Assembly (NCBI GenBank): GCA_023255955.1
Contig: JAGDWD010000008.1
Location: 316,845 to 380,844 of the forward strand
From: Desulfurococcales archaeon
Lineage (GTDB): Archaea > Thermoproteota > Thermoprotei_A > Sulfolobales > NBVN01
DNA: 64,000 bases
Direction: 5' to 3'
Shown piece by piece: positions 48,770 to 58,454 of the stretch (position 1 is the first letter of the stretch; every line of letters begins with the position of its first letter). A program made the translations under genes and the position numbers. A model generated the notes under the pieces. It worked only from the letters and a program-made list of their open reading frames with translations, had not been told where the DNA came from and ran no database searches.

Positions 48770-49369
48770 CTAAAAGGATAGAATTGAAGGTATTTCTACT
48801 ATTACCACACCAGCATCTAGCATTTCATCTACTGCTTTCTGTACTGAGCCTGGTGGTATGTTCACGCCCCTCACCGCATCTGCTAGTAGGAATACTTGGT
48901 ACCCTAGTCTAACTCCATCTAAGGCTGTTGCTTTAACGCAGTAATCTGTTGCTACTCCACATACGAACACCCTCCTAATACCTCTCTTCCTCAGCTCTGT
49001 GTCTAGTTCGGTACCTTCGAACCCGCTGTAGGCCTCCCTATCCGGGTCTGTTGCCTTAGATATCACTATAGCCTCTCTAGGTACTCTGAGACCTGGGTGG
49101 AAGGAGGCTCCGGGGCTCCCCTGTACACAGTGGGGTGGCCAGGGCCCTCCACGGGTCTTGAACGAGATGTGGTTAGGTGGGTGCCAGTCTCTAGTGAAGA
49201 CTAGGGTAGCCCCAGCTCTACTGAAGAGCTCTACGTACTCGTTAATCCTACCCACTATCTCATCACCGCCGGGTACCGGTAGGGCACCGCCTGGCATGAA
49301 ATCTACCTGCATATCAACAACTACTAGAGCGTCGAAGGGTCTCACCCTCACCCTAGCCACCCTTCCCAC
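48770..49369 (-). CDS. pncA: Nicotinamidase (isochorismatase-like)
   Basis: VVDMQVDFMPGGALPVPGGDEI, DWHPPNHISF, CGVATDYCVKATALD. Confidence 0.93.
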   Translation of the reverse strand: MGRVARVRVRPFDALVVVDMQVDFMPGGALPVPGGDEIVGRINEYVELFSRAGATLVFTRDWHPPNHISFKTRGGPWPPHCVQGSPGASFHPGLRVPREAIVISKATDPDREAYSGFEGTELDTELRKRGIRRVFVCGVATDYCVKATALDGVRLGYQVFLLADAVRGVNIPPGSVQKAVDEMLDAGVVIVEIPSILSF

Positions 49370-49583
49370 CCCCGCTTACCTCAACTACTTTAGTGTAGTT
49401 AAACCTCTTAAGGATCTCGCCCACCCTATCCAGGGGTACCTTAATTATGTGGAGGTATCTCCCGGTCCTAGCCTTAACCTTAGCCATACTCTCCTTAGAT
49501 AACCTAAAGGTCTACACTCCCCAGCTCTCCGAGATCCTGACGAGTTCCTCTAAACCGGTGACATCGATGGAGGTACCCACCAT
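49353..49583 (-). CDS. Small uncalled ORF interrupted by one in-frame UAG (49512-49514), upstream of and overlapping the pncA start
   Basis: MVGTSIDVTGLEELVRISESWGV(UAG)TFRLSKESMAKVKARTGRYLHIIKVPLDRVGEILKRFNYTKVVEVSGGGKGG; TATA-like CTTATATC about 27 nt upstream of the ATG. Confidence 0.45.
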
Positions 49584-49634
49584 CAAGTAAATTAGTGATT
49601 AAGAGATATAAGCCCAGTAACCTCAGGGAACTAT

Positions 49635-50675
49635 GTGAGGGAGGCTAGACTCTACGGGGTTCTGGAGAGTGGTTGGGTTAGGTGCTTAACCTGCGAGAGA
49701 CTCTGCCGTATATCGGAGGGTAGGAGGGGAGCCTGCGGGAACTACATAAACCTAGGTGGTAGGCTGTACCACCTAGGTTACGGTAGGCTCAGCGCTATTG
49801 AGAGTAGGCCGATAGAGATTAAACCACTCTTCCATTACTGGCCTAATAGCACTGCCCTAACATACTCAAGCTGGGGCTGTAACTTCTACTGCCCCTGGTG
49901 TCAGAATCACCACCTAAGCTTTACCCACCCCACGGGCTCGGAGCCGGTGATCGAGCCAGCTAGGCTGGTGGACATGGCTGTTAGTAGGGGTGATGAGGGG
50001 CTTTCAGCCAGCTTTAACGAACCTACTGTGAACTTCGACTACCTCCTCGATGCATCTGAGGAAGCTAAGAGAAGAGGGCTTTACTCGATGGTGGTTACGA
50101 ACATGTACCTAACGGAGAAGGCTCTCAAAGCCCTAGTTGAAGCAGGGGTCGACGGCTTCTCAGCAGACATCAAGGGCTGTCCCGGGATGCGTGGGGCTCT
50201 AGTAGGTGTAGACCATAGCAGGATCTTCAGGAGCGCTAAGCTAGCTCTAGACCTTGGGGCCCACGTGGAGATGGTCTACCTAGTAATCACGAACACCAAC
50301 GACAGTGAGGAGTGCTACGAGTGGATTCTGAAGAACCACGTAGACATGTTAGGGCCGGAGGTACCCCTCCACGTAAATAGGTACTATCCAGCCCATAGGT
50401 GGAGGGAGCCACCGACACCGTTGGAGAAGCTGCTGAGGATTAGGGATAGAGCTAGAGAGCTTGGAGTAGAGTACATCTACGTAGGTAACGTAGGGTCCAG
50501 TAAGTACGAATCAACCTACTGCCCGAACTGCGGTAAGCTACTGATAGCTAGAAGCAACTACAGAGTAACCTACTTCAACCTGGACCACGTAGGGGGCAGG
50601 TATAGGTGCCCAAAGTGCGGTAAGGAAATGCCGATAAGAGGTAGGTACGTAGAGGGAAAGAGGTACTGGTGGTAA
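49635..50675 (+). CDS. AmmeMemoRadiSam-type radical SAM protein
   Basis: CNFYCPWCQNH radical SAM CxxxCxxC; N-terminal CLTCERLCRISEGRRGACG; C-terminal zinc ribbon. Confidence 0.88.
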   Translation: MREARLYGVLESGWVRCLTCERLCRISEGRRGACGNYINLGGRLYHLGYGRLSAIESRPIEIKPLFHYWPNSTALTYSSWGCNFYCPWCQNHHLSFTHPTGSEPVIEPARLVDMAVSRGDEGLSASFNEPTVNFDYLLDASEEAKRRGLYSMVVTNMYLTEKALKALVEAGVDGFSADIKGCPGMRGALVGVDHSRIFRSAKLALDLGAHVEMVYLVITNTNDSEECYEWILKNHVDMLGPEVPLHVNRYYPAHRWREPPTPLEKLLRIRDRARELGVEYIYVGNVGSSKYESTYCPNCGKLLIARSNYRVTYFNLDHVGGRYRCPKCGKEMPIRGRYVEGKRYWW

Positions 50676-50876
50676 CTAGGAACCCATCACCCTACCTGAA
50701 GCTGTCGAGAAATTGGAGCCGGATTACGTAGTAGGTCCTTCAGGTCATGGGCTGTTCTATTTTTGATTGGTGAATGTTGGGTTTATGGTTTTGTGATTGT
50801 AGGGTTGCTGTGTTCTGGGGTTATGTGTTAAACTCATTAACTTCATTCCTATAAGTAGCTTGGACACCCTGCTGAG

Positions 50877-51049
50877 TGATGGGAGCAACACTCCGAGCTC
50901 TGCGGGGTTAAGTGTAGATGGGAGCCCCATGCCATTAGGCTCGACAGCCACCCACGACCCGCAGGGATACCCAAGACCCTGCGAGCGAGGTGGAAGTCCC
51001 TAGATGCGATGAACAAAACATAAACCCATATCAACGAGCATCTAGGGAC
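50877..51049 (+). ncRNA. Candidate structured non-coding RNA (possible orphan TnpB reRNA-like transcript)
   Basis: TATA-like CCTATAAG at about 50848-50855; hairpins GGAG/CTCC, ATGGG/CCCAT, CCACC/GGTGG enclosing CGCAGGG/CCCTGCG, and 12-bp GTCCCTAGATGC/GCATCTAGGGAC. Confidence 0.45.
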
Positions 51050-51204
51050 AAACGGTCCTGCTAACCTAACATAACAATTAACTGCGAAACTACTCTCTTC
51101 ACTCCAACAGAAATACTCGCCCTTTATTGTGGGCTCAGGTGCTTTATAAGTTTAAACCTTTCATTTTTAACTGTCTAAGCACTATATTATTTGGTGAATA
51201 AACG

Positions 51205-51651
51205 ATGAGTAAGATTACCTACAAAGACCAGGTTATAACAGTTGTAGGTGAGAGGGTTTCTCCAGATAAGCCCATGAAAATGGTTGTGAAGTCTGGTAAC
51301 TTTGAGATAGTTACTGATAAGCTTGGAGGGGAGGCCCCATCCCCTATAGAGTATTTACTGGCATCGTATGCTGGGTGCATCAATGTAGTTGGGGAGATAG
51401 TAGCTAGGGAAATGAACATCAAGATTCATGACATTAAGGTGGAGGTTTCAGGTGTGTTTAACGCAGCAAAGCTGATGACTGGTACAGGTGAGAGAGCTGG
51501 GTATAAGGAGATTTCCGCTAACGTATACGTTAAGAGTGATGCTGATGAGAAGACCCTTGAAGAGTGGCTCCGGAGGGTTAGTGAGAGATGCCCTATTGAG
51601 GACAACATAGCGAATCAGACCCCAATTAAACACCAACTCAAGAAGATTTAA
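51205..51651 (+). CDS. OsmC-family protein
   Basis: GGEAPSPIEYLLASYAGCINVVGEIVA and RVSERCPIEDNI paired Cys motifs. Confidence 0.92.
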   Translation: MSKITYKDQVITVVGERVSPDKPMKMVVKSGNFEIVTDKLGGEAPSPIEYLLASYAGCINVVGEIVAREMNIKIHDIKVEVSGVFNAAKLMTGTGERAGYKEISANVYVKSDADEKTLEEWLRRVSERCPIEDNIANQTPIKHQLKKI

Positions 51652-51698
51652 TTCCGGTAATTCCTGCTAGAGGAGACTTTTTTAAGTTGTGACATGCT

Positions 51699-52025
51699 CT
51701 AGCTTTCTCTTAATCCGTACCTGAGGGCAATGAGCTCCTCAAACTTCCTTATGGCTCTATCTATCTTCTCGTCTATCGCTGCCATCACATCCGGTGGTAA
51801 CTGGTTAGGACTCTGTATGGTTAAGTCTATAGTAAGATCTAGGGTATCCCCTAACTCCAGTTCTACAGACAGATCTATATCTATCTTCGATCCAAGTAGA
51901 CTCCGCAAACTTTTCGTGATGTAATCCTCTAAAACCATTGACAACTCCTCCAGAGAACTTACATCTATCTTATTCAGGTCGAGGCCGAGATGAACAATAC
52001 TCTTACGTAGCTTGCTTTCAGCCAT
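51699..52025 (-). CDS. Hypothetical protein
   Basis: 108-aa ORF, alternating hydrophobic beta-rich core. Confidence 0.5.
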   Translation of the reverse strand: MAESKLRKSIVHLGLDLNKIDVSSLEELSMVLEDYITKSLRSLLGSKIDIDLSVELELGDTLDLTIDLTIQSPNQLPPDVMAAIDEKIDRAIRKFEELIALRYGLRES

Positions 52026-52126
52026 ATCTACAACATCCTTTTAAACTCCTCAAAGATATCATATTTGGTCAGGCCCTGAGGACAGCCGCTAGTGCGGCAG
52101 AATGATCCAGGGTTCCCCAGGCAACA

Positions 52127-52900
52127 TCACCTTTTAATTACCTTCTCTGAGAGCTCCCTGAGTCTCTGGCATATATGTTCTAAGACCTCAGCTATGGTCT
52201 TGGAGTTATCGTAGTTTCTCACTATCTCTTCGAGAAACTCCTTGGGTTGCGACCTCATAGTGGAGGCTACCTCAACTAGCTTAGGGACTGCTCTAACTAC
52301 GTTGTCTACTATGGTTATCGAAGCAGCTAAGGAAGTTCTTGACAGAGGGTTTAAGTCTATAGCTATAACGGTCTTACCCATCCTCCTTAACGCCTCGGTT
52401 CGATCCCCATCCTCTAGAGCGACTAGGACTACATCAGCTATGTATATCCCGCGGGGGCTCACCCTACGTCTCTCACTGAAGAGCTCCGGTATTGTTGCTG
52501 TAGCATCATCAACACCTAGAACTTCATCAGCTCCGTGAGACCTGAGCACATCAGCTATTTTTCTTATCCTCTCCTCAGTTCTGTAGAACAGGTTCACCTC
52601 GATCTTAGCGTTTACTACCTTAGCTAGTCTCACCACATCTCCAGGTACTAATGCCGCAACATTGCCGTTAACTGAGATTACCGGGTGTTTAGCTAGTAGA
52701 AGCGTAGCTGCTGCTGCTTGGATAGCCTTAAAGGCCGGCTCTATGGTTTTCTCACCTATTAAATAGTCAAAACACTCACCCCTCCCGTGAGCTATCAGAC
52801 CCTGCGGAACTACGTAACCCTCATTGAAGCCCTCAACTAGCTTCTCCCTAATTAACAGGGACTCATATCTCGGATGCGACCTCGGTATTTCTACCCGCAC
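52127..52900 (-). CDS. 4-phosphopantoate--beta-alanine ligase (archaeal phosphopantothenate synthetase)
   Basis: [40 protein letters not shown], next to pantoate kinase. Confidence 0.92.
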   Translation of the reverse strand: MRVEIPRSHPRYESLLIREKLVEGFNEGYVVPQGLIAHGRGECFDYLIGEKTIEPAFKAIQAAAATLLLAKHPVISVNGNVAALVPGDVVRLAKVVNAKIEVNLFYRTEERIRKIADVLRSHGADEVLGVDDATATIPELFSERRRVSPRGIYIADVVLVALEDGDRTEALRRMGKTVIAIDLNPLSRTSLAASITIVDNVVRAVPKLVEVASTMRSQPKEFLEEIVRNYDNSKTIAEVLEHICQRLRELSEKVIKR

Positions 52901-53757
52901 TTAGACACCGTAAAACCATACTTAGCTAGCTTAAATGGTGATAAAGTATACACACAAAACCTCTCCACTACTTGGCGAATCCTGTGGGATATACCGGGTC
53001 TGTGGACTACAACTAGGAGTGACTTCTTCAGGAAGTAGCCCAGGACGGAGTCCCCTAGTTCTCCAAGAGCTTTGTTAAGCATGTTAATATCTTCCTCAGT
53101 TGCGAAACCTACTGATAGTGAGAACTCCCTGGAGAGTCTGAGGAAGTTACTTAGGGACGGTCTAGAAATAAACTCTTCGTAGATCCTTGTCCCAACATCA
53201 ATAAATTTACCCATGTACCTACTGAGCATCTCCCTAGTTGTTAACCTCCGGGCAAGCACTCCTAAAGTAACCTCCACATCCTCTACTGGTACTGCGAAAG
53301 CCTCCCCCATCCCTGGAGGACCCGGCTTCCTCCTCACTACTAGACCCCCACCAGTTACCTGAGAAATTACGTCCCCCAAACCCCCACCGACCTCAACCTC
53401 TATTCTATGTGCTAACATCCCAACATCCTTAACAGTGAGCTGAGCACCGTCTAGGTAAAGAAGTGTGTAGGCTAGCGCGAGTGCTATTGACCCACTGACA
53501 GCTGCTCCAACACCTAGCGGGACAGGTGAGAAACCCTCCACGGATACCCCCACTTGCTGAAGCCTCCGTGTTACTGGGTGGTAACCTTCAAGGCAGATAC
53601 CGTTAATAACGAGGGGACAGCTCCCTCTAGTGATCCTGAAAACAGCTGGGGGATCTATAGTTAAGCTAGCCCCGAGAGAGCCCGTAGTCTCCGGTGTGTC
53701 ACCTATATGGGGTACCCAAAAACCACTAATGTTTAAAGGTACTTTAATGATGACCAA
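52891..53757 (-). CDS. Pantoate kinase (GHMP family)
   Basis: GHMP-like [21 protein letters not shown] and [27 protein letters not shown]. Confidence 0.9.
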   Translation of the reverse strand: MVIIKVPLNISGFWVPHIGDTPETTGSLGASLTIDPPAVFRITRGSCPLVINGICLEGYHPVTRRLQQVGVSVEGFSPVPLGVGAAVSGSIALALAYTLLYLDGAQLTVKDVGMLAHRIEVEVGGGLGDVISQVTGGGLVVRRKPGPPGMGEAFAVPVEDVEVTLGVLARRLTTREMLSRYMGKFIDVGTRIYEEFISRPSLSNFLRLSREFSLSVGFATEEDINMLNKALGELGDSVLGYFLKKSLLVVVHRPGISHRIRQVVERFCVYTLSPFKLAKYGFTVSKCG

Positions 53758-53772
53758 TGTTGAGGATCCCTA

Positions 53773-55023
53773 CTATTTCTTTAAGTTCATGTACTTCAGT
53801 AGCAGGTCTAGTATGGCCCTAGCAACCTCTACTTTTCTAGTCTTACTAATAGAAGTACTTTCCCCTGTGTCAGTGATTATTGTGACCTCATTGAACTCTG
53901 ATGCGAAGGCTATGTCTGACCGACTTATGTCGTTAGCTACTACAATATTGAACCCTCTCTTGACTAATTTTTCTTTTGCTTTAGAAGCTAGCTTAGCCGC
54001 ATCACCCTCAGCAAACTCCGCTGCGAAACCTACGACTACGCCCTTAAAGAACTTCCTTATCTCCACCGAGATCTTAGGTGTCGGAACCATCCGCACTTCT
54101 AGACTCTCTAAATCACTACTAATCTTCCCACCCTCAACTTTACTAAACTTGAAATCTACGGGGGCTGCCGCAAGAATTACCGCGCTGTAGTTACCTGATT
54201 TCAGCTCCGCTACGACAGCATCTAACATTTCCTGTGTGGTCCTCACCGGTATAGATTTCACGTAATGCGGGGCTTCCACGCTCATCGGTCCGTGGACGAG
54301 GGTTACTTCAGCTCCTCTAAAATAGGCTTCTCTAGCTATCGCAACACCCATTTTCCCGGAGCTGGAATTAGTTAGGAATCTCACATTATCTAGATACTCC
54401 CTTGTAGGACCGGCTGTAACTAGGATCTTCATCCCCCTCAGGTCCTTACCCCTCATCGTTGATGCCTCTACTGCGGCAACTATGTCTTCTAGTGGAGGGT
54501 ACTTAGCTCGGTTCTCCTGGATGATTGGAGGTACTATAGTCACACCTATCTCCTCAAGCTTCTTTGCTGCCTCGAGAACCGGTGGGGATGTGAGGAGACT
54601 GAAGTGTGCTGCTGGGACAACTACGAGAGGCTTCCTCATTCCTAGAAATGAGTGTGCTAGGACAGTCACTGATGTGTCGGCAATCCCTCCGGCTATCTTA
54701 GCTATGGTGTTAGCAGTTGCCGGTGCTATTACGTAGGAGTCGCAGATCTCGGCTAGGGTGATATGACCTACCTCACCAGAGAAGTCGACGAAGACTTCGT
54801 TGCCTGTAGCCCACTCGAAGAGTCTGGGACTAACATATTTCGTAGCCTCACGACTCATAACTACGTAGACTTCTGCTCCTAGTCTGATTAGCTCTCGGGC
54901 TAGGTCCACACTCCTATAAAGAGAAACTGATGAGGTCACACCCAAAGCTACACATTTACCTGAGAGAACCTCACTTAGCTTAGCTCTAATTTCATGTGCG
55001 GGATGCCACCTAAGTTTCTTCAA
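53773..55023 (-). CDS. coaBC: Bifunctional phosphopantothenoylcysteine decarboxylase / phosphopantothenate--cysteine ligase
   Basis: CVALGVTSSVSLYRSVDLAREL, IAPATANTIAKIAGGIAD, VTAGPTREYLDNVRFLTNSSSGKMG. Confidence 0.95.
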   Translation of the reverse strand: MKKLRWHPAHEIRAKLSEVLSGKCVALGVTSSVSLYRSVDLARELIRLGAEVYVVMSREATKYVSPRLFEWATGNEVFVDFSGEVGHITLAEICDSYVIAPATANTIAKIAGGIADTSVTVLAHSFLGMRKPLVVVPAAHFSLLTSPPVLEAAKKLEEIGVTIVPPIIQENRAKYPPLEDIVAAVEASTMRGKDLRGMKILVTAGPTREYLDNVRFLTNSSSGKMGVAIAREAYFRGAEVTLVHGPMSVEAPHYVKSIPVRTTQEMLDAVVAELKSGNYSAVILAAAPVDFKFSKVEGGKISSDLESLEVRMVPTPKISVEIRKFFKGVVVGFAAEFAEGDAAKLASKAKEKLVKRGFNIVVANDISRSDIAFASEFNEVTIITDTGESTSISKTRKVEVARAILDLLLKYMNLKK

Positions 55024-55225
55024 CTACCTACCCTGTATAGGGGCCTCACCACGAAAATAAAGCTGGGTCTATAGATATCGTGCTAAGAATACCGAGGCAG
55101 TGCCCTAATTTATAGCTGAAAGCTCCTCTAGGTCAGAGGTCAGCCAACCCTACGTTGTTTGGTACCTCATTATGGTGTCCTGGGATTGTAGATATAGAAT
55201 TATTTTTAGCTAGCGCTCAACACTT

Positions 55226-55720
55226 ATGGTCGCGAACATGGAAACAGTGGGGTACGTGGTCAGGCCTATAGCTTCTGAGGCAGAGCTGAAGAAGGTAATA
55301 GAGATAAACATGGTTACTCTCCCGGAGCACTATCCTTACTTCTTCTGGTACGAGCACTTCGAGCTCTGGAAGGATATTTTCCTCGTAGCCCTCGTCGGAG
55401 AGAACATAGTGGGCTACAACATGTGTAGGATAGAGTACGGCTTAGGTCATGTAAGGAGAGGGATCGTTAAGCAGGGACATGTGGTTAGCATAGCTGTTCT
55501 ACCTGAGTTTAGGCGTAGGGGGATAGCTACAGCACTAATGGTTAACGCTATGAACGCTATGAAAGATAAGCATGGAGCTGGAGAAGTGTACCTCGAGGTT
55601 AGAGTAAGTAATGAGCCAGCAATAAGGCTCTACGAAAAGCTCGGATTTAGGAAAGTGAAGATTCTGAAGAAGTACTACCTCGACGGTGAGGATGCTTATC
55701 TCATGGCTAGGGAACTTTAA
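55226..55720 (+). CDS. N-alpha-acetyltransferase (RimI/ArdA-like GNAT)
   Basis: HVVSIAVLPEFRRRGIATALM, VRVSNEPAIRLYEKLGFRKVK. Confidence 0.92.
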   Translation: MVANMETVGYVVRPIASEAELKKVIEINMVTLPEHYPYFFWYEHFELWKDIFLVALVGENIVGYNMCRIEYGLGHVRRGIVKQGHVVSIAVLPEFRRRGIATALMVNAMNAMKDKHGAGEVYLEVRVSNEPAIRLYEKLGFRKVKILKKYYLDGEDAYLMAREL

Positions 55721-55847
55721 GATACTTTTCGGTGGCTCCATCAACCGGTTTATCTCTGCACCACCAGTTTGACCCTACGAAATAATGAAAAATACTGAAA
55801 CACTTCTTAACCTGCTGAAGATCGTGTTTCGATTTACAACTGAAGGC

Positions 55848-55865
55848 CTCACTCTTAAGAGTGAG
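55848..55865. repeat. Perfect 18-bp palindrome CTCACTCTTAAGAGTGAG
   Basis: Intergenic; exact self-complement. Confidence 0.9.
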
Positions 55866-55994
55866 AGAAGGTTGGGCTGAAAAGTTTATTAGGGTTGTGT
55901 AGGGAGGGGTCAGGTACTATCTAATATGGCTGAAGGACCGTGCTCTAAGACTAATTAGTCCGGACTGCAAGAAACTTTAGGAGAGAGATCAAGA

Positions 55995-56585
55995 ATGGTA
56001 GACCATAGAACCGTGCCTGGAGTCACTAAAGTGTATTTGAGAATCCATGAGGATAGGTTGGGGGTGCTCATCGGTGAAGGCGGTAGGGTGGTTAAGGACT
56101 TAGAGGCCCGCTTAGGTGTTAAGATTACTGTTAACACTGTGGATAGCTCAGTCATAGTAGAGCCTGCCAGCCCCTCCACCCCAGCTACAAACATACTGAA
56201 GTGTCAGGAGATCATAAAAGCTATAGATCACTGCTTCTCCTACGAAAGAGCTTCGAGGCTCTATGATGACGATGCTGTACTCATAATAGTAGATCTAAAG
56301 GATCAGGTATCCTCTAACGAGAGCCATCTCCAGAGGATTAAGGGGAGGATCATAGGTGAGGAGGGAAAAGCAAGAAAGAACTTAGAGGAGATTACAGGAA
56401 CCTACATCAGCGTGTGCCGCGATACTGTCGCAATTATAGGTGAGTACACTAGGGCGGAACTAGCTCGGCAGGCTATTGAGATGTTAGTCCAGGGACGCCA
56501 ACACTCAACCGTCTACAAGTTCCTTGATAAAGCTATCAGGGAACTAAAAAGAAAGGAGCTTACAGACCTGTGGAGTAAGCTGTGA
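55995..56585 (+). CDS. KH-domain RNA-binding protein (Pno1/Krr1-like)
   Basis: LGVLIGEGGRVVKDLEARLGVKI and GRIIGEEGKARKNLEEITGTYISV tandem KH signatures. Confidence 0.9.
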   Translation: MVDHRTVPGVTKVYLRIHEDRLGVLIGEGGRVVKDLEARLGVKITVNTVDSSVIVEPASPSTPATNILKCQEIIKAIDHCFSYERASRLYDDDAVLIIVDLKDQVSSNESHLQRIKGRIIGEEGKARKNLEEITGTYISVCRDTVAIIGEYTRAELARQAIEMLVQGRQHSTVYKFLDKAIRELKRKELTDLWSKL

Positions 56586-56874
56586 TGTGTGTGTAACTCT
56601 GAATTGTGATGAGGGGCCAAAGCTCTGAGCTCCTTCTACTCCTCTCAGGATAGAGCTCCACTCATGAGAAATAAAATAATGTCGTAGCTGACCGTTAAAG
56701 AATAGAGTGTCGGATACCTCAGTGCTATAGATGTGGGATCGCAGTGTTTCGACCTACAGGGAAGCTCTTTCTTCAAGGTATATGCTAGGTTCACGGTATT
56801 ACCATGTTTTAAAACCGACTACTTAGCTGATTTTACCGCGTATAGTTAAGCACTGTTAGTGATTCTGTGTCTAG

Positions 56875-57081
56875 GTGGTAGAAACGCCCATTAAGATACT
56901 TAAGGTATCTAGGGATGAGTTACCCACGCACATGAGTCTCATGTCTCAGAGGGGGTTTAAGTGTGTGGAGCTTGATGGAGGAGAATACAGTTGCTCGAAG
57001 AAGATAAATGAGATACAGGAGTATGTAGTCATACTCCTATCCTCTTCTGAAGATAAAACAAGCCCGTCACTACATCGCTAG
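56875..57081 (+). CDS. Small hypothetical protein
   Basis: 68-aa ORF; weak support. Confidence 0.35.
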   Translation: MVETPIKILKVSRDELPTHMSLMSQRGFKCVELDGGEYSCSKKINEIQEYVVILLSSSEDKTSPSLHR

Positions 57082-57153
57082 AGGTTCCTGTAATTCTGTT
57101 CTAGAAGAAACCTACTTATTAACATTTTAAGGGTAGGGTATGCGGAGATCTAG

Positions 57154-57567
57154 ATGCGTGATAATATCCTAGATAGGAGATTTGAAGGTAAGGCAGTGAG
57201 GATCTATATATCAGGCATGGAGGAGCCTTTAGAGGGTGTAGTAGACGAGGTATCTAAGTATGAGATAGGGATAAGAACCCCCAAAGAAGGCCCGATAGTA
57301 GTGTTCAGACATGCTATAGCTTATGTTGAGGTCTCTCAGACAGATCTTCACGGATTTTCTAGTGAGGAACTAGAGGACGTAATAATAACGCCCGAGATGA
57401 GTGGTAGTGATGTCGTGATAGTTCTCCGCGGTAATGTTAAGTTATCTGGTAAGCTCGCTAAGGTCTCTAAATACGAGATCGGTTTAAGAGTGGGAGATAA
57501 GGCCCTCATAGTACCTAAGGCCAGCATATCTCACATAATATTCCAGCAACCTAGATCTGGAGAATGA
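57154..57567 (+). CDS. Putative tandem Sm/Hfq-like domain protein
   Basis: Two repeats each with KYEIGIR/KYEIGLR followed by VFRHAIAYVE / VPKASISHIIF. Confidence 0.65.
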   Translation: MRDNILDRRFEGKAVRIYISGMEEPLEGVVDEVSKYEIGIRTPKEGPIVVFRHAIAYVEVSQTDLHGFSSEELEDVIITPEMSGSDVVIVLRGNVKLSGKLAKVSKYEIGLRVGDKALIVPKASISHIIFQQPRSGE

Positions 57568-57574
57568 GCCTTCC

Positions 57575-58330
57575 TCACAGTATCGACGCGTCTTCTATTA
57601 CATAATAACCTACGTTCATTAAAGGATAAAGAATTTTTCTAGCTCTGTGTATTGCTACTCCCCTCCCCCTAAACAATGGTGACCTAATTACGAATGTCTC
57701 GAATTCCCCTCCCTCACCTATGGGACTGACACCACACTCATTATAGGCTTTAAGTAGGGACTGCAGGACCTCGGAGTTGTCGGGATTTCCGAGCACTCTC
57801 AAATCTAGGCAGTAAGCCTGGATAGCGGTAATTATAAACCCTAGCTCACCTATCTCCTCCCTCAGTAAGTCCACCTCATTACGGCCCCAGATAGGTGCGT
57901 AGAGAGATACTCCCAATTCATCAGCTAGAGCCCTAAACCTCTCGAGCTGGAACCTAGATCTGACAGCTCCCACAACAATATATTCTACATCTGGGTGCTT
58001 ACTTAGAATCTCCTTCAAACCATCCTTAAACTCTATGTACTCTAAGTCTTTGAGGCCGCTTACAGAGACAGTGTAAACTGGGAGCCCCATGATTTCCCCG
58101 TGTAACTTAGCCCATCGAATGTTTACTGCGTGGAACAGCCACGAATCCTCCCTGCCGGGTTCGACAACCACTAATGCCTCAGGTACTAGTCCATGATATA
58201 ATGAGAGTAGTAGAGAGTAGTGTGAGTCCTTACCACCACTATATAGAGCTATAGCCCTACGCACGATCGAACCCTCCACACATAGCCCACTACGGTAACA
58301 TCCATAGCTAAGCTCACTACGTAATCCCAA
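57575..58330 (-). CDS. Diphthine--ammonia ligase-like (Dph6/DUF71) ATP pyrophosphatase
   Basis: YSGGKDSHYSLLL PP-loop; GAVRSRFQLERFR; GEGGEFETFV. Confidence 0.9.
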   Translation of the reverse strand: MGLRSELSYGCYRSGLCVEGSIVRRAIALYSGGKDSHYSLLLSLYHGLVPEALVVVEPGREDSWLFHAVNIRWAKLHGEIMGLPVYTVSVSGLKDLEYIEFKDGLKEILSKHPDVEYIVVGAVRSRFQLERFRALADELGVSLYAPIWGRNEVDLLREEIGELGFIITAIQAYCLDLRVLGNPDNSEVLQSLLKAYNECGVSPIGEGGEFETFVIRSPLFRGRGVAIHRARKILYPLMNVGYYVIEDASIL

Positions 58331-58454
58331 TGATAGTTTAATTGAGGAGAACTTATATCAAACCAGTTCCTCCTAATCCAAGGAACAGGAAACTTGAAGT
58401 TTAATACGGATTAGGGAGCAAGTAGATTTTTAGCTCCGACCTACACTTAAGAAT

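Noticed and set aside
48540-48770. Possible structured element in the gap between the DUF3782 gene and pncA
   Set aside because: Only short weak inverted repeats; not enough to support an RNA or mobile-element call
50900-51000. GAGGTGGAAGTCC compared with the RNase P RNA GAGGAAAGTCC motif
   Set aside because: No matching CR-IV/ACAGAA element or P4 partner was seen; overall architecture differs
50757-51034. Short minus-strand ORFs in the 50.7-51.2 kb gap
   Set aside because: Low-complexity translations without family signals; the region is better explained by RNA structure
52066-52098. GGTCAGGCCCTGAGGACAGCC resembling SRP RNA helix 8
   Set aside because: The GGAA tetraloop/AGCAG core is absent and the gap is too short for an archaeal SRP RNA
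56600-56720. GTGATGA...CTGA resembling a C/D-box sRNA
   Set aside because: No terminal stem, no C' box at the expected distance, and no well-placed D box
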